From assembly GCA_964617995.1 (NCBI GenBank), contig CAZTXD010000016.1, positions 1 through 39,975 on the forward strand: a DNA stretch of 39,975 bases. Reading direction: 5' to 3'. This document shows, piece after piece, positions 14,177 to 23,511 of the stretch; the stretch's first letter is position 1, and each line of letters starts with the position of its first letter. Origin of the DNA: CAZTXD01 sp964617995. Lineage in GTDB: Bacteria > Actinomycetota > Acidimicrobiia > Spongiisociales > ZC4RG35. The translations under genes and the position numbers were made by a program. A model generated the notes under the pieces. It worked only from the letters and a program-made list of their open reading frames with translations. It made no database searches and was not told where the DNA came from.

Positions 14177-14869
14177 GTGACGACCGTTCCCAAGCTCCGA
14201 GGGGTCCTCCGGGACAAAGCGCCGGGATTGTCGATAGAGCGATCTCTGTGGGATGGCGGCGCCGACGTGGTGGTGGGTATCGACGAGGTGGGGAGGGGCG
14301 CCTGGGCGGGTCCCCTCAGCGTCGGAGCGGCGGTGGTGCCGGTGGATCGCCGGGTGTACAAGGTACGAGACTCCAAGATGCTCACCGAGAGTGAGCGGGA
14401 GGCCCTCTTCCAGCGGGTGTCGGAGTGGGTGCGGGCCTGGGCGGTGGGTCATGCCACCCCCGAGGAGTGCGACGAGCTGGGAATGTCGGAAGCCCAGCGC
14501 CTGGCCGCTCGGAGAGCCATCTCCGGGCTGGGGATCACGCCCGACGCCGTGCTCGTCGACGGGAACTGGGACTTCGTCGGTGGAGCCCGGCGGATCATCG
14601 GTGGGGACCGCCTGTCGCTGTCGGTGGCGGCAGCGTCGGTCCTGGCGAAGGTGACGCGCGACCGGATGATGCGATCGGCGGCGCCCGAGTTCCCGGCATA
14701 CAACTTCGAGGGGAACAAGGGATATCCCTGCCCGGTGCACAAGGCGGCCCTGCAGGCGTGGGGTCCGAGCGCGATTCACCGTAAGAGCTGGGTGTTCATG
14801 GACCATCTCATGTGGAACGGGCTGGAGCGCTATCGCCGTCCCGGCGACCAACTCGACTTCGGCTTCTGA
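14177..14869 (+). CDS. rnhB: Ribonuclease HII
   Basis: This 230-residue enzyme cleaves the RNA strand of RNA-DNA hybrids and removes single ribonucleotides from DNA. Metal-binding residues are D36 and E37 in GIDEVGRGAWAGP, the Asp in VLVDGNWDF and the Asp in KVTRDRMM. The conserved DSKMLTESERE and SVLAKVTR blocks and the GYPCPVHKAAL motif are present. The start is GTG, supported by a -10 box seven bases upstream. It ends 15 bases from the convergent GMC oxidoreductase gene. Confidence 0.95.
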   Translation: MTTVPKLRGVLRDKAPGLSIERSLWDGGADVVVGIDEVGRGAWAGPLSVGAAVVPVDRRVYKVRDSKMLTESEREALFQRVSEWVRAWAVGHATPEECDELGMSEAQRLAARRAISGLGITPDAVLVDGNWDFVGGARRIIGGDRLSLSVAAASVLAKVTRDRMMRSAAPEFPAYNFEGNKGYPCPVHKAALQAWGPSAIHRKSWVFMDHLMWNGLERYRRPGDQLDFGF

Positions 14870-14883
14870 CCGATCTGGGCCGA

Positions 14884-16452
14884 TCAGGGGGAGGTGATCA
14901 TGGCGGCGGCCTTGGTGGCGATCATCACCGTGGGGGCGTGGAGGTTGCCCGAGACGATCGTGGGCATGACCGAAGCGTCGGCGACCCGGAGGGCATCGAC
15001 TCCGTGGACCCGGAGTCGGGAGTCGACCACGCTCGTGTCGGGCGGGCCGATGCGGCAGGTGCCGGCGGGATGGTAGAGGAGCTCGACGGTGCGACGAAGA
15101 TACGACCGCAACGCATCGGGGGATGTCGTCCCGGGGCCGGGAAAGATCTCGGTGCCGCGCACCCCGTCGAACGGCGCAGCTCCGAGGATCTCCCGGCTCA
15201 TCTCGAGGCCCTCGACGAGGGGAGGCACGTCGTCGGGGTCGGTGAGGTGGTTGCCGACGATCTCGGGCTTCACCCGCGGGTCGTAGCTGCGTGCCATCAC
15301 CCATCCGCGCGACTTCGGATGCAGCAGGAGTGGACCGAGGGTGAAAGCGTTCCCTTCGAATCTCGTCGAGCCGTGATCGGGGTAGTAGACGGGACCGAAG
15401 TGGAACTGCAGATCAGGTGCCTCTCCGCCGTCGGTCGCGACGAAAGCTCCGGCCTCGGCCACGTTCGACGACAGGGGCCCCCTCCCGGTGAGCAGATAGC
15501 GCACCATATTGGGAAGGGACTCGGCATCGTCGAGGGTTCCCGCCCGCGTCGAGCGGTAGACGACCGCCGCCGCCGGGTGGTCCTGGAGGTTCTGCCCGAC
15601 GGCAGGTATCTCGAGCAACGGTGCTATCCCCGCCCTCGCCAGTGCCACCGGAGAGCCGATCCCGGAGCGCTGGAGGATCACAGGAGAGCCGATCGTTCCC
15701 GCTGCCAGGACCACCTCGGCCCGGGCACGCGCCGTTCGTATCTCCCCGTCCAAGAGATACGTCACGCCGCGGGCACGGCCCCCGTCGATGACGACACGTA
15801 CCACGGTGGCACCGGTGACGACATCGAGCGTCGGGCGCGACAGCGCCGGTCGCAGAAAGGCATCCGCCGAGCTCCAGCGTCTGCCCCGGCGCTGGGTCAC
15901 CTGGTAGAAGCCGACACCGAGCTGGCTCGGGCCGTTGAAGTCGTCGTTGGGCGGAAGGCCGCTGTCGAGGGCAGCTTCGATGAAGATCCTGGAGAAGGGC
16001 GAGGGTGCCCGCAGGTCGTCGACCCGCATCTCGCCACCCACCGCGTGATGGACCCCCGCTCCCCGGGTGTTGTCCTCGACCTCCAGGAACAGGGGCCGGA
16101 CGTCTTCCCAGGACCATCCATGAGCGCCCATCCCGGCCCAGGCGTCGTAGTCAGAGGGGTGTCCGCGGATGTAGATCATTGCGTTCATGGAGGACGAACC
16201 ACCCAGCATCCGTCCTCTCGGGACGTAGAGCCGACGACCATCTGCTCCCGGTTCCGGACCGGACGAGAAGTCCCAGTCCCGCTCGGTCTTGAACGTCTTC
16301 GAGAATGCCGCCGGGATACGCACGGCGAGAGCTCGGTCGGAACCACCCTCCTCCAACAGCAGGACACGACCGCGGGTCGACAGCCTGTTGGCGAGCACGC
16401 AGCCGGCGGAGCCCGCTCCCACCACGATGAAGTCGTAATCGATCCGGCTCAT
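14884..16452 (-). CDS. GMC-family FAD oxidoreductase (choline/alcohol dehydrogenase-like)
   Basis: This 522-residue flavoprotein has the N-terminal dinucleotide fold DFIVVGAGSAGCVLANRL, and LLEEGG ending the second strand. The first GMC signature is PRGRMLGGSSSMNAMIY and the second is VVLAAGTIGSPVILQRSGIG. Near the C-terminus are YHPAGTCRIG and SGNLHAPTVMIA. The catalytic pair would be His/His, as in some glucose-oxidase-type members, where choline dehydrogenases usually have His/Asn. It oxidises an alcohol, substrate unknown. It is divergent from the aconitase X operon with 77 bp between the starts. Confidence 0.9.
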   Translation of the reverse strand: MSRIDYDFIVVGAGSAGCVLANRLSTRGRVLLLEEGGSDRALAVRIPAAFSKTFKTERDWDFSSGPEPGADGRRLYVPRGRMLGGSSSMNAMIYIRGHPSDYDAWAGMGAHGWSWEDVRPLFLEVEDNTRGAGVHHAVGGEMRVDDLRAPSPFSRIFIEAALDSGLPPNDDFNGPSQLGVGFYQVTQRRGRRWSSADAFLRPALSRPTLDVVTGATVVRVVIDGGRARGVTYLLDGEIRTARARAEVVLAAGTIGSPVILQRSGIGSPVALARAGIAPLLEIPAVGQNLQDHPAAAVVYRSTRAGTLDDAESLPNMVRYLLTGRGPLSSNVAEAGAFVATDGGEAPDLQFHFGPVYYPDHGSTRFEGNAFTLGPLLLHPKSRGWVMARSYDPRVKPEIVGNHLTDPDDVPPLVEGLEMSREILGAAPFDGVRGTEIFPGPGTTSPDALRSYLRRTVELLYHPAGTCRIGPPDTSVVDSRLRVHGVDALRVADASVMPTIVSGNLHAPTVMIATKAAAMITSP

Positions 16453-16529
16453 GGAGGCACGCTGGGGTCGTGAAAGTCGATGACCGGGTGATTCACGACC
16501 AGAGGGTATCGCGTACCACAATCCGCCCC

Positions 16530-17768
16530 ATGTCGGTGCGTCTCACGTCCCGTGATCGGTCGCTGCTGGAAGGGGAGCGGGGAGCAGGCACCGCCATGGC
16601 GATGAGGGTGCTGGTCGAGGTGTCCGAGGCCATGGGCGCCCCCCGCCTGCTGGATGTGGTGTCCGCTCACGTCGACGGATGCCTGTTCCATGGCCAGGTC
16701 AGCCTGGACTTCGCCCGGCGACTATCCGAGGGCGGTGCCCGGACCGTGATCCCCACGACACTCAACGTCGGTTCGGTCGATCTACTCCATCCCGAGCTGG
16801 TGAAGCTGGATGCGCGGACGCGGCGGGACGCCACCGACCTGATGGAAACCTACGTGGCTCTGGGCTGTCGACGGACCTGGACGTGCTCTCCCTATCAGCT
16901 GTCGCAAAGGCCCGCCCTCGGTGACCAGATCGCCTGGGCGGAATCGAACGCCGTCGTTTTCGCCAACTCGGTTCTGGGAGCACGTACCGAGCGTTACGGA
17001 GACTTCATCGACATCTGCGCGGCGGTGACCGGACGGGCTCCTGCCGTTGGCCTCCACACGGACGAGGGCCGCCGGGCCACGCTCATCGTCGATGTCTCCC
17101 GGATCGGCCATCTGCTCGACGTCGACGCCGTCTACCCGCTCCTCGGGCTCCTGCTCGGGCAGGTTGCCGGCAGGGAGGTAGCGGCCATCACCGGTCTTCA
17201 GCCGGACACCGGTGAGGACCGATTGAAGGCGATCGGAGCGGCGGCCGCGGCCTCAGGAGCTGTGGCCATGTTCCACGCCGTCGGGATCACACCTGAGGCC
17301 CACGATGTGGCTGCGGCCACCGGAGGGGTACCCGGGTTGCCATGGATCGATGTCGACACCGAGATGGTGCGCCGGGCCCACGACCGCCTCGTGACTGCCC
17401 ACACCGACAGGATCGACGCCGTGTGTCTGGGAACGCCGCACTACTCGGCGGATGAGCTCGGGAGGCTCGCTTCGCTGCTCGGGCAGCGAAGCTGCGCCGT
17501 TCCCCTGTACGTCAACACCGGTCGCGACGTGCTCGCCGGTCTCGAGACGGACGTCGTCAGGCGTCTGGAGGTCGCCGGGGTCCGGATAGTGACCGACACC
17601 TGCACCTACATCACTCCCATCCTCGACGAGGACGTAGCGGTGGTCATGACCGACTCGGCCAAGTGGGCCCACTACGCCCCCGCCAATCTCGGCGTCGAAG
17701 TCGCCTTCGGCTCGGTGGCCGCGTGTGTGGAGGCAGCGGTGACGGGACGGGTCGGCGATCCGTGGTGA
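16530..17768 (+). CDS. Aconitase X catalytic (large) subunit
   Basis: This 412-residue protein matches the AcnX catalytic domain (DUF521). Visible blocks are GTAMAMRVLVEVSEAMGAPRL, split by a turn; DVVSAHVDGCLFHG; TTLNVGSVDL; TWTCSPYQLSQRPALGDQIAWAES, with the Cys and Asn typical of the family; NSVLGARTERYGDF; and near the end VRIVTDTCTYITPIL and TDSAKWAHYAP. AcnX enzymes are Fe-S dehydratases: bacterial two-subunit forms act as cis-3-hydroxy-L-proline dehydratases and the archaeal form works in the mevalonate pathway. The substrate here is not determined. The ATG follows CACAAT by seven bases. Confidence 0.88.
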   Translation: MSVRLTSRDRSLLEGERGAGTAMAMRVLVEVSEAMGAPRLLDVVSAHVDGCLFHGQVSLDFARRLSEGGARTVIPTTLNVGSVDLLHPELVKLDARTRRDATDLMETYVALGCRRTWTCSPYQLSQRPALGDQIAWAESNAVVFANSVLGARTERYGDFIDICAAVTGRAPAVGLHTDEGRRATLIVDVSRIGHLLDVDAVYPLLGLLLGQVAGREVAAITGLQPDTGEDRLKAIGAAAAASGAVAMFHAVGITPEAHDVAAATGGVPGLPWIDVDTEMVRRAHDRLVTAHTDRIDAVCLGTPHYSADELGRLASLLGQRSCAVPLYVNTGRDVLAGLETDVVRRLEVAGVRIVTDTCTYITPILDEDVAVVMTDSAKWAHYAPANLGVEVAFGSVAACVEAAVTGRVGDPW

Positions 17769-18175
17769 TCCGGGACGCGCGTCGGTTGACGGGAGGAGTG
17801 GCCGAAGGGCCGTTGCTGACCCTCACGGAGCCTCTCTCCCTGTGGGGCGGGGTGGACCCGGTGAGTGGGCGCATCATCGAGGCCTCCCATCCCCAGGCGG
17901 GCCGGGTGATCAGCGGTACGATCCTCATGCTCACCCACGGGCGGGGGTCGTCGTCGGCTTCCTCCGTCCTGGCGGAGATGATCAGGAAGGGGACCGCTCC
18001 CGCCGCCATCATCCTCGCCCACCCCGATCCCATCATCGTGCTGGGATCCGTGGTGGCCCACGAGCTGTATGGAGACACCCTGCCCGTCCTGTTGGTGGGA
18101 TCCGACGGGTGGCGAGCTGCCGAAGGGGCTTCCCGCGGACGGATCGACATCGATGGGATCCTCCATCTGAGCTGA
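17765..18175 (+). CDS. Aconitase X swivel (small) subunit
   Basis: This 136-residue protein belongs to the DUF126/AcnX swivelling domain. GRVISGTILMLTHGRGSSSAS contains the conserved Ser-rich substrate loop (split here by the turn RG), followed by APAAIILAHPDPIIVLGSVV. The GTG overlaps the large-subunit stop as GTGA, so the two subunits are made together. In many bacteria the two domains are fused; here they are separate genes. No transporter or proline-specific enzyme is adjacent to confirm a hydroxyproline pathway. Confidence 0.85.
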   Translation: MIRDARRLTGGVAEGPLLTLTEPLSLWGGVDPVSGRIIEASHPQAGRVISGTILMLTHGRGSSSASSVLAEMIRKGTAPAAIILAHPDPIIVLGSVVAHELYGDTLPVLLVGSDGWRAAEGASRGRIDIDGILHLS

Positions 18176-18296
18176 GCCGTCATGTACGATTCGGCCATCG
18201 CGATGCTGTCCCCGACTGTCCAGAGGCGGCTGCATGGGCCGGGGCAGGGGAGAATAGCATTCAGGAAGTGGCGCGTTTTTGCCGATACCGTCTCTG

Positions 18297-19724
18297 ATGC
18301 ACGCGCCGCTTCCAAGTGGCGAGCTAGACGACCTGTTCCTCAGGCTGCCAGTGGCCCTATATCGGACATCGGCAGGAGGGGAGGTACTGGCAGCCAACCA
18401 CGCGACAGCCGAGCTCCTCGGCTACGACTCAGCCGAGGAGCTGCTGACCGTGGATCACGCCGCCGAGTTCTCCCACGTCGACCCGGAGGAACGGGAGAAG
18501 TGGAGGGAGGTGATCGAGGAACACGGTGTGGTCCGCGACTTCGCGGTGAGGCTGCGCCGCAAGGACGGCACCACGGTGTGGGTGCGTGACACGGCCCGGG
18601 CAGTCTACGGGGACGACGGCACCGTCAGGTTCTACGAGGGTGTGCTCATCGACATCACCGAGGAGGTCCGGGCGTCGATATCGTCGTCGATCCTTTCGGG
18701 CGTGCTGGAGTCGACCACCGACTACGTGGTCGTATTCGACGGTGAGGGACGCCTGCGCTTCGCCAACAGCGCCGTGCAGAGCTTCCTCGGTCTCACAGAA
18801 GATTTCGTCCTCAGCCGTCCGGCTTTCTCCGATGTCATCCCCGACCTCGACTTCGATGAGGCGCTGGAGGCAACCGCTTCCCGAGGATGGTCGGGGGAGA
18901 TAACGGTCTCCGACCGGCACGGGCGACCTTGCCCCTTGTGGGTCGTGGTGACGCGCCACCACGGACGGGACCAGACGGCCTACCTGGCGGCGATAGCCAG
19001 GGACCTGACTCAGGTGAAGCGTACGCAACGTCGGCTGGAGGAGCTGATCACGGCCAAGGATGTGTTCGTGGCGACCGTGTCACACGAGCTCCGTAACCCG
19101 CTCACGGGGGTGATGGGCCTGGCCGAGGAGTTGAGGGACGGCTTCGGCGAGTTCGGCCATCAAGAGCAGCACGATCTCATCACTCTGATAGCTCACCAGG
19201 CCGCGGAGATGACAGGCCTGGTGGAGGATCTGCTGGTGGCGATCAGGTCGGATGTGAGCGAAGTGGCGGTGGTGCCCGAACAGATCGATGTCGTGTCGCA
19301 TCTGGCCGAGCTGTCGGTGTCGCATCCCACCGAGGCGGAGTGGGAGCTACCGGAGGGCGTGGTCGCCGCCTGGGCGGACCCGCAACGATTCCGTCAGATA
19401 ATGCGCAATCTGCTGAGCAACGCCGACCGGCACGGCGGAACGCGGGTCCGGGTCAGGGTCGAGGAACTGGCCGACCGTATCGTCGTGATGGTATGCGACG
19501 ACGGGGGCGGTGTTCCTCCCGAAGACGTGGAACGCATCTTCGAGCCGTATCAGCGTGCCGACGGTCTGGAGGTCAAGAAGGGCTCGGTGGGGCTGGGGTT
19601 GAGTGTCGCCCGGCGGCTGGCCCGTCTCATGGGGGGAGACCTGGACTACGTCCAGGAAGGGGATTGGGCAACGTTCCGTTTCACGGTGCCCGTCGCCGAC
19701 AGTTTGCCGGTTCAGGTCCACTGA
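18297..19724 (+). CDS. Cytosolic PAS-PAS sensor histidine kinase
   Basis: This 475-residue kinase has no membrane segment. A first PAS domain covers about residues 12-125 (PVALYRTSAGGEVLAANHA to FYEGVLIDITEEV). A second PAS covers about 135-240 (STTDYVVVFDGEGRLRFANS). The dimerisation/phosphoacceptor helix has H263 in VSHELRNPLTG. The ATPase domain shows the N box NLLSNADRHG, G1 VCDDGGGVP and G2 GSVGLGLSVA. No response regulator gene is beside it, so it is an orphan kinase. ATG 18297 has TACCGT five bases upstream; TTG 18279 is the alternative. The signal is unknown. Confidence 0.88.
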   Translation: MHAPLPSGELDDLFLRLPVALYRTSAGGEVLAANHATAELLGYDSAEELLTVDHAAEFSHVDPEEREKWREVIEEHGVVRDFAVRLRRKDGTTVWVRDTARAVYGDDGTVRFYEGVLIDITEEVRASISSSILSGVLESTTDYVVVFDGEGRLRFANSAVQSFLGLTEDFVLSRPAFSDVIPDLDFDEALEATASRGWSGEITVSDRHGRPCPLWVVVTRHHGRDQTAYLAAIARDLTQVKRTQRRLEELITAKDVFVATVSHELRNPLTGVMGLAEELRDGFGEFGHQEQHDLITLIAHQAAEMTGLVEDLLVAIRSDVSEVAVVPEQIDVVSHLAELSVSHPTEAEWELPEGVVAAWADPQRFRQIMRNLLSNADRHGGTRVRVRVEELADRIVVMVCDDGGGVPPEDVERIFEPYQRADGLEVKKGSVGLGLSVARRLARLMGGDLDYVQEGDWATFRFTVPVADSLPVQVH

Positions 19725-19728
19725 CACT

Positions 19729-19734
19729 TAGAGT
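19729..19734 (+). promoter_or_regulatory. -10 box TAGAGT, leaderless galE
   Basis: TAGAGT, six bases, ATG 19741. Confidence 0.5.
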
Positions 19735-19740
19735 CTCCGG

Positions 19741-20748
19741 ATGCGTGTCATCGTCACCGGTGGCGCCGGGTTCGTCGGCAGCCATGTGTGTGTGGCCCTC
19801 GCCGGGGCCGGGCACACACCGCTGATCCTGGACAACTTCTCCAACGCCAAACGGGACGTTCCCGATCGCATCGGACGAATCATCGGACGGCTACCCGAGG
19901 TGGTGGAGGCCGACCTGAAGGACGGAGCCGCTCTCGATGCATTGTTCGCCTCGGGAACGTTTGACTCGGTCGTCCATTGCGCCGCGTTGAAATCGGTGGG
20001 TGACTCGGTCACCCACCCCCTGGCGTACTACCACAACAACGTGGCGGGCACCGTCAGCCTCCTCCGGGCGATGGACCGCCACGGTGTCCGGTCGATCGTG
20101 TTCTCGTCGTCGGCAACCGTCTACGGCGACCCCGACGACGTCCCGGTGACGGAGGAATCCGCGGTAGGAGGCGCCACCAACCCCTACGGATGGACGAAGA
20201 TCATGATGGAGCAGGTCATGGCAGACCTCCAGCGCTCAGACGGACGATGGTCGGTGGCGCTGCTCCGCTACTTCAACCCGGTGGGAGCCCATCCCAGCGG
20301 CCTCATCGGGGAGGATCCATCCGGCGTTCCGACCAACCTCATGCCTTACATCGCCCAGGTGGCGGCGGGCCGGCTCGACCGGTTGCCCGTGTACGGGAAC
20401 GACTACCCAACCAGGGACGGGACCGGGGTGCGCGATTTCATACACATCGACGACCTGTCGACCGGTCATGTGGCGGCCCTCGAAGCCATGGACGGACAGG
20501 GCTCGCTCCTCGTCTACAACCTCGGCACCGGCAAAGGGACGTCCGTTCTCGAGCTGGTTGCTGCCTTCGAGACGGCTACCGGAGTACGTGTCCCCTATGA
20601 GGTCAAGGAGCGCCGACCGGGCGACGTGGCGGAGTCCTGGGCGTCGGTGGACAAAGCGGCCACTGAGCTGGGTTGGACGGCGAAACTGGGCCTGGAGGAC
20701 ATGTGCGCCGACATGTGGCGCTGGCAGCGCTCCGAATACGCCGGCTAG
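19741..20748 (+). CDS. galE: UDP-glucose 4-epimerase
   Basis: This 335-residue extended short-chain dehydrogenase interconverts UDP-glucose and UDP-galactose for cell-surface sugars. VIVTGGAGFVGSHV binds NAD. Y149 and K153 of NPYGWTK are catalytic and SSSATVYGD supplies the Ser/Thr. LRYFNPVGAHPSGLIGEDP and GTGVRDFIHIDDLSTGHV are GalE-specific blocks. It follows the kinase gene with 16 nt between but has its own -10 box. Confidence 0.93.
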   Translation: MRVIVTGGAGFVGSHVCVALAGAGHTPLILDNFSNAKRDVPDRIGRIIGRLPEVVEADLKDGAALDALFASGTFDSVVHCAALKSVGDSVTHPLAYYHNNVAGTVSLLRAMDRHGVRSIVFSSSATVYGDPDDVPVTEESAVGGATNPYGWTKIMMEQVMADLQRSDGRWSVALLRYFNPVGAHPSGLIGEDPSGVPTNLMPYIAQVAAGRLDRLPVYGNDYPTRDGTGVRDFIHIDDLSTGHVAALEAMDGQGSLLVYNLGTGKGTSVLELVAAFETATGVRVPYEVKERRPGDVAESWASVDKAATELGWTAKLGLEDMCADMWRWQRSEYAG

Positions 20749-20866
20749 CGGAGCGACCTCACCGCGCCACCAGGAAGGGCGAAGGGTGCGCTGGGTGAGG
20801 TACTCAGCAGGTTGGTGTAGTGAGGGGACCGACCACTGCAGACCGACAACCGCCGTAGGCGTCCGC

Positions 20867-21487
20867 TCAGACCAGAGCCGGGTTGAGGGTGTAGGTGCCC
20901 GTCAGGGATGCCTCTGCCAGAACGTGTCCGTCGATGGCTTCCTTCACATCGTCGGCTGTGAAATCACCGGTCACGGGGACGGAGTCGACGTCGAGGGCAT
21001 AGAGGGTGAAGACATAACGGTGGACGAGGGCGTCGTTCCAGGGGGGACAGGGACCGTCATAGCCCTTGTAGACACCCTCCATGTCCGGGTCACCCTGGAA
21101 CCAGCCGGTGTAGTCGTTCAGCCCCTCCCGGGGCCCATCCTGACGTCCGCTCTTGCCTCGGGGTGTGATCCCCCGGCAGTAGGCCGCCTCGTCAATGGAG
21201 CGAGCCTCGGGCGGTATGTCGACGAGGACCCAATGGGAGAACCCGACCCGGGGGAGACCGGCCGGAACCTCGCGGTCGTCCTGGTTGACGTCGTCGGCCA
21301 CAGACGGGGCGTCGGGGTCGATGCACAGCAGAGCGAACGAGCGCGTGCCCTCGGGCACACCGTCCCACTCCAGAGCAGGGTTCTTGTTGTCCGACAGGGC
21401 GACGTGCTCGTCCGGATCCGGCACCGCAAAGGCGCAGTCGCCGGGTATCGGCCCGCCGTCCTCGAAGTTGGGGCTGGTGAGTCGCAT
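20867..21487 (-). CDS. YbhB/YbcL (PEBP/Raf kinase inhibitor-like) protein
   Basis: This 206-residue protein of the phosphatidylethanolamine-binding family has NPALEWDGVPEGTRSFALLC, CIDPDAPS with the ligand-binding Asp-Pro-Asp, then FSHWVLVDIPP and YDGPCPPWNDALVHRYVFTL, which carries the conserved His. The bacterial members have no settled role. It is cytosolic with no signal peptide. It is longer than E. coli YbhB by about 40 residues, mainly through acidic insertions. The start is fixed by TATGGT seven bases upstream. Confidence 0.88.
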   Translation of the reverse strand: MRLTSPNFEDGGPIPGDCAFAVPDPDEHVALSDNKNPALEWDGVPEGTRSFALLCIDPDAPSVADDVNQDDREVPAGLPRVGFSHWVLVDIPPEARSIDEAAYCRGITPRGKSGRQDGPREGLNDYTGWFQGDPDMEGVYKGYDGPCPPWNDALVHRYVFTLYALDVDSVPVTGDFTADDVKEAIDGHVLAEASLTGTYTLNPALV

Positions 21488-21494
21488 GGGTCCG

Positions 21495-21500
21495 ACCATA
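21495..21500 (-). promoter_or_regulatory. -10 box TATGGT, leaderless PEBP gene
   Basis: TATGGT, seven bases, ATG 21487 on the minus strand. It is back-to-back with the phosphoglucomutase promoter. Confidence 0.55.
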
Positions 21501-21536
21501 GCTCAGGGGCAGGCGTCGGTGAGCCGTACGATGCGA

Positions 21537-21542
21537 TACGGT
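21537..21542 (+). promoter_or_regulatory. -10 box TACGGT, leaderless phosphoglucomutase gene
   Basis: TACGGT, six bases, ATG 21549. Confidence 0.5.
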
Positions 21543-21548
21543 GAGTCG

Positions 21549-23255
21549 ATGACCCACTCCGATCTCGCCGAAACGACTCGGGCCTGGATCGACGGCGACC
21601 CCGACCCGGTCGACAGGGAGGAGCTGACGGCGCTGCTCGCCGCCGGGGACTGGACCACGTTGCAGGAGCGAATGGCCGGAACACTCGAGTTCGGCACCGC
21701 CGGGATCAGAGGCGCCGTGGAGGCGGGATCGAACCGTATGAACCGGGCCGTCGTGATCAGAACCACGGCCGGGCTGTCCAGCTTCCTCAGCGCCAACCGC
21801 CGCGGTCCGGTGGTGGTCGGTTTCGACGGACGGAAGTCGTCTCGGCAGTTCGCGGCCGATGCCGTCGGTGTGCTGGCCGCGGCCGGGCACGAGATCTTCT
21901 TCTTCGACGAACCGGTGCCCACCCCTCTCGTTGCCTTCGCCGTGACGCAGCTCGGTGCCGCCGGCGGCGTGGTGGTGACGGCCAGTCACAACCCTCCGGC
22001 CGACAACGGCTACAAGGTGTATGACGACAACGGGGCGCAGATCATTCCGCCCGTCGATTCGGAGATCGCCGCGGCGATCGAGAGGGTCGGGCCCGCGAAC
22101 CAGGTGCCCCGGGTGGAGGAGGCGATGACGTCACCGGATGGGCGGATCCACCCCCTCGACGAGGAACGGATCTACCGGGCCTATTGGCAAGACGTCGACG
22201 GTGTTCGGACCCGAGAGGAGGGAAGCGATCTGAGCGTCGCCTACACCCCGATCCACGGGGTCGCCTGGCGAACCCTCCGTCGTCTGGTGGAGGACGCCGG
22301 TCACCGGAACGTGCACGTGGTGGAGGCACAGCGCGATCCCGACGGTGCGTTTCCCACGGTGTCGTTCCCCAATCCCGAGGAGCCGGGAGCGATGGACCTG
22401 GCCATCGCCTTGGGCCGGGACATCGACGCCGACCTGGTCATCGCCAACGACCCGGACGGAGATCGGTTGGCCGTCGTGCTACCCGGGGACGGCAATCGAT
22501 GGCGCCCTCTCACGGGTAACCAGGTGGGTGTTCTCCTGGCTGATTGGCTTCTCGAATCGTGGTCTGGGGCCGAGACGCCCATCGTCATCAACTCGATCGT
22601 GTCGTCGCCGATGCTGGCGACGGTGGCCGAGCTCCACGGAGCGCACTTCGAGCAGACGCTGACCGGCTTCAAGTGGATAGCCAACGCCGCCCTCGATTTG
22701 GAGGCGCAGGGCCGGGGCCGATTCGTCCTCGGTTACGAGGAGGCATTGGGTTACTCCGTCGGGTCGGTGGTCCGCGACAAGGACGGGATGTCGGCTGCCC
22801 TCGTCTTCCTGGACATGGCCGCCGCCCTGGCCGAAGGAGGGCTCACCGTCGACGATCGTCTCGCAGACCTCCACGAGAGGGCCGGGCTGTGGGTCAGCAC
22901 TCAGCTCGCCATCACGAGAGCCGGGTCCGGGGGCCTGGCGGAGATCGACGCCGCCATGGAGCACCTCAGGACCCGCCGGCCCTCGTCGCTGGGCGGACGG
23001 GACGTGTTGAAATCGACCGACTACCGCACGGGAGCAGAGCACCGTCCTCGGTGGCTGGCCGCTACCCCCCTGGTGGCGCTGGAGCTCAGCGGCGACGCCC
23101 GGGTCCTGATCAGGCCATCGGGGACCGAGCCCAAGCTGAAGATCTACGTGGATCTGCCGGGCAGCGCAGACGACGACTCGAAGGCGACGGAGGACTCGTT
23201 ACGGACCGAAGCCGACGCCCTGGCCGAGGAGGCGGCTGAGTTCATCGGTCTCTGA
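21549..23255 (+). CDS. Phosphoglucomutase/phosphomannomutase
   Basis: This 568-residue alpha-D-phosphohexomutase interconverts hexose 1- and 6-phosphates. The phosphoserine loop is S146 in VVVTASHNPP, the metal loop DPDGDRLAV, the sugar loop GYEEALGYSVG and the phosphate loop RPSGTEPKLKIYV. LEFGTAGIRGAVEAGSNRMN at the N-terminus is typical of the long PgcA-type enzymes. Together with galE it supplies sugar nucleotides. Its last 14 bases overlap the small membrane protein gene on the other strand. Confidence 0.92.
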   Translation: MTHSDLAETTRAWIDGDPDPVDREELTALLAAGDWTTLQERMAGTLEFGTAGIRGAVEAGSNRMNRAVVIRTTAGLSSFLSANRRGPVVVGFDGRKSSRQFAADAVGVLAAAGHEIFFFDEPVPTPLVAFAVTQLGAAGGVVVTASHNPPADNGYKVYDDNGAQIIPPVDSEIAAAIERVGPANQVPRVEEAMTSPDGRIHPLDEERIYRAYWQDVDGVRTREEGSDLSVAYTPIHGVAWRTLRRLVEDAGHRNVHVVEAQRDPDGAFPTVSFPNPEEPGAMDLAIALGRDIDADLVIANDPDGDRLAVVLPGDGNRWRPLTGNQVGVLLADWLLESWSGAETPIVINSIVSSPMLATVAELHGAHFEQTLTGFKWIANAALDLEAQGRGRFVLGYEEALGYSVGSVVRDKDGMSAALVFLDMAAALAEGGLTVDDRLADLHERAGLWVSTQLAITRAGSGGLAEIDAAMEHLRTRRPSSLGGRDVLKSTDYRTGAEHRPRWLAATPLVALELSGDARVLIRPSGTEPKLKIYVDLPGSADDDSKATEDSLRTEADALAEEAAEFIGL

Positions 23256-23424
23256 CCGCATCCTCGTGCTGTCGATAGAGGTAGAGCCAGCCGGCGGCAT
23301 GGGCAGCTACGCCGAGGCCCAGGACCAGCGTCACGATCCACCGGCCCATCGCGGCCGCCACCAGCGCCGCCACGATCGCGGCGATCACGAGAGCGGTGCG
23401 GACACCATTGAGAGGCCCGAACAT
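23242..23424 (-). CDS. Small two-helix membrane protein
   Basis: This 60-residue protein has two hydrophobic helices, TALVIAAIVAALVAAAMG and IVTLVLGLGVAAHAAGWLYL, and a charged tail YRQHEDAVRDR. A -10 box TAGCAT lies seven bases before ATG 23424, which supports that it is a real leaderless gene. No family recognised. Confidence 0.6.
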   Translation of the reverse strand: MFGPLNGVRTALVIAAIVAALVAAAMGRWIVTLVLGLGVAAHAAGWLYLYRQHEDAVRDR

Positions 23425-23431
23425 GGAACCA

Positions 23432-23437
23432 ATGCTA
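23432..23437 (-). promoter_or_regulatory. -10 box TAGCAT, leaderless small membrane protein
   Basis: TAGCAT, seven bases, ATG 23424 on the minus strand. Confidence 0.5.
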
Positions 23438-23511
23438 TCGCTGGATCGAGGAGTTCCGGGGCGGGGCTTTGGGCAGCCGGGCCTGCCAGCGGCGAAGAGG
23501 CGGGTCGGTCG

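Noticed and set aside
14812..16473. Long plus-strand ORF opposite the GMC oxidoreductase
   Set aside because: Its composition is the antisense shadow of a well-supported enzyme gene and it has no recognisable motif.
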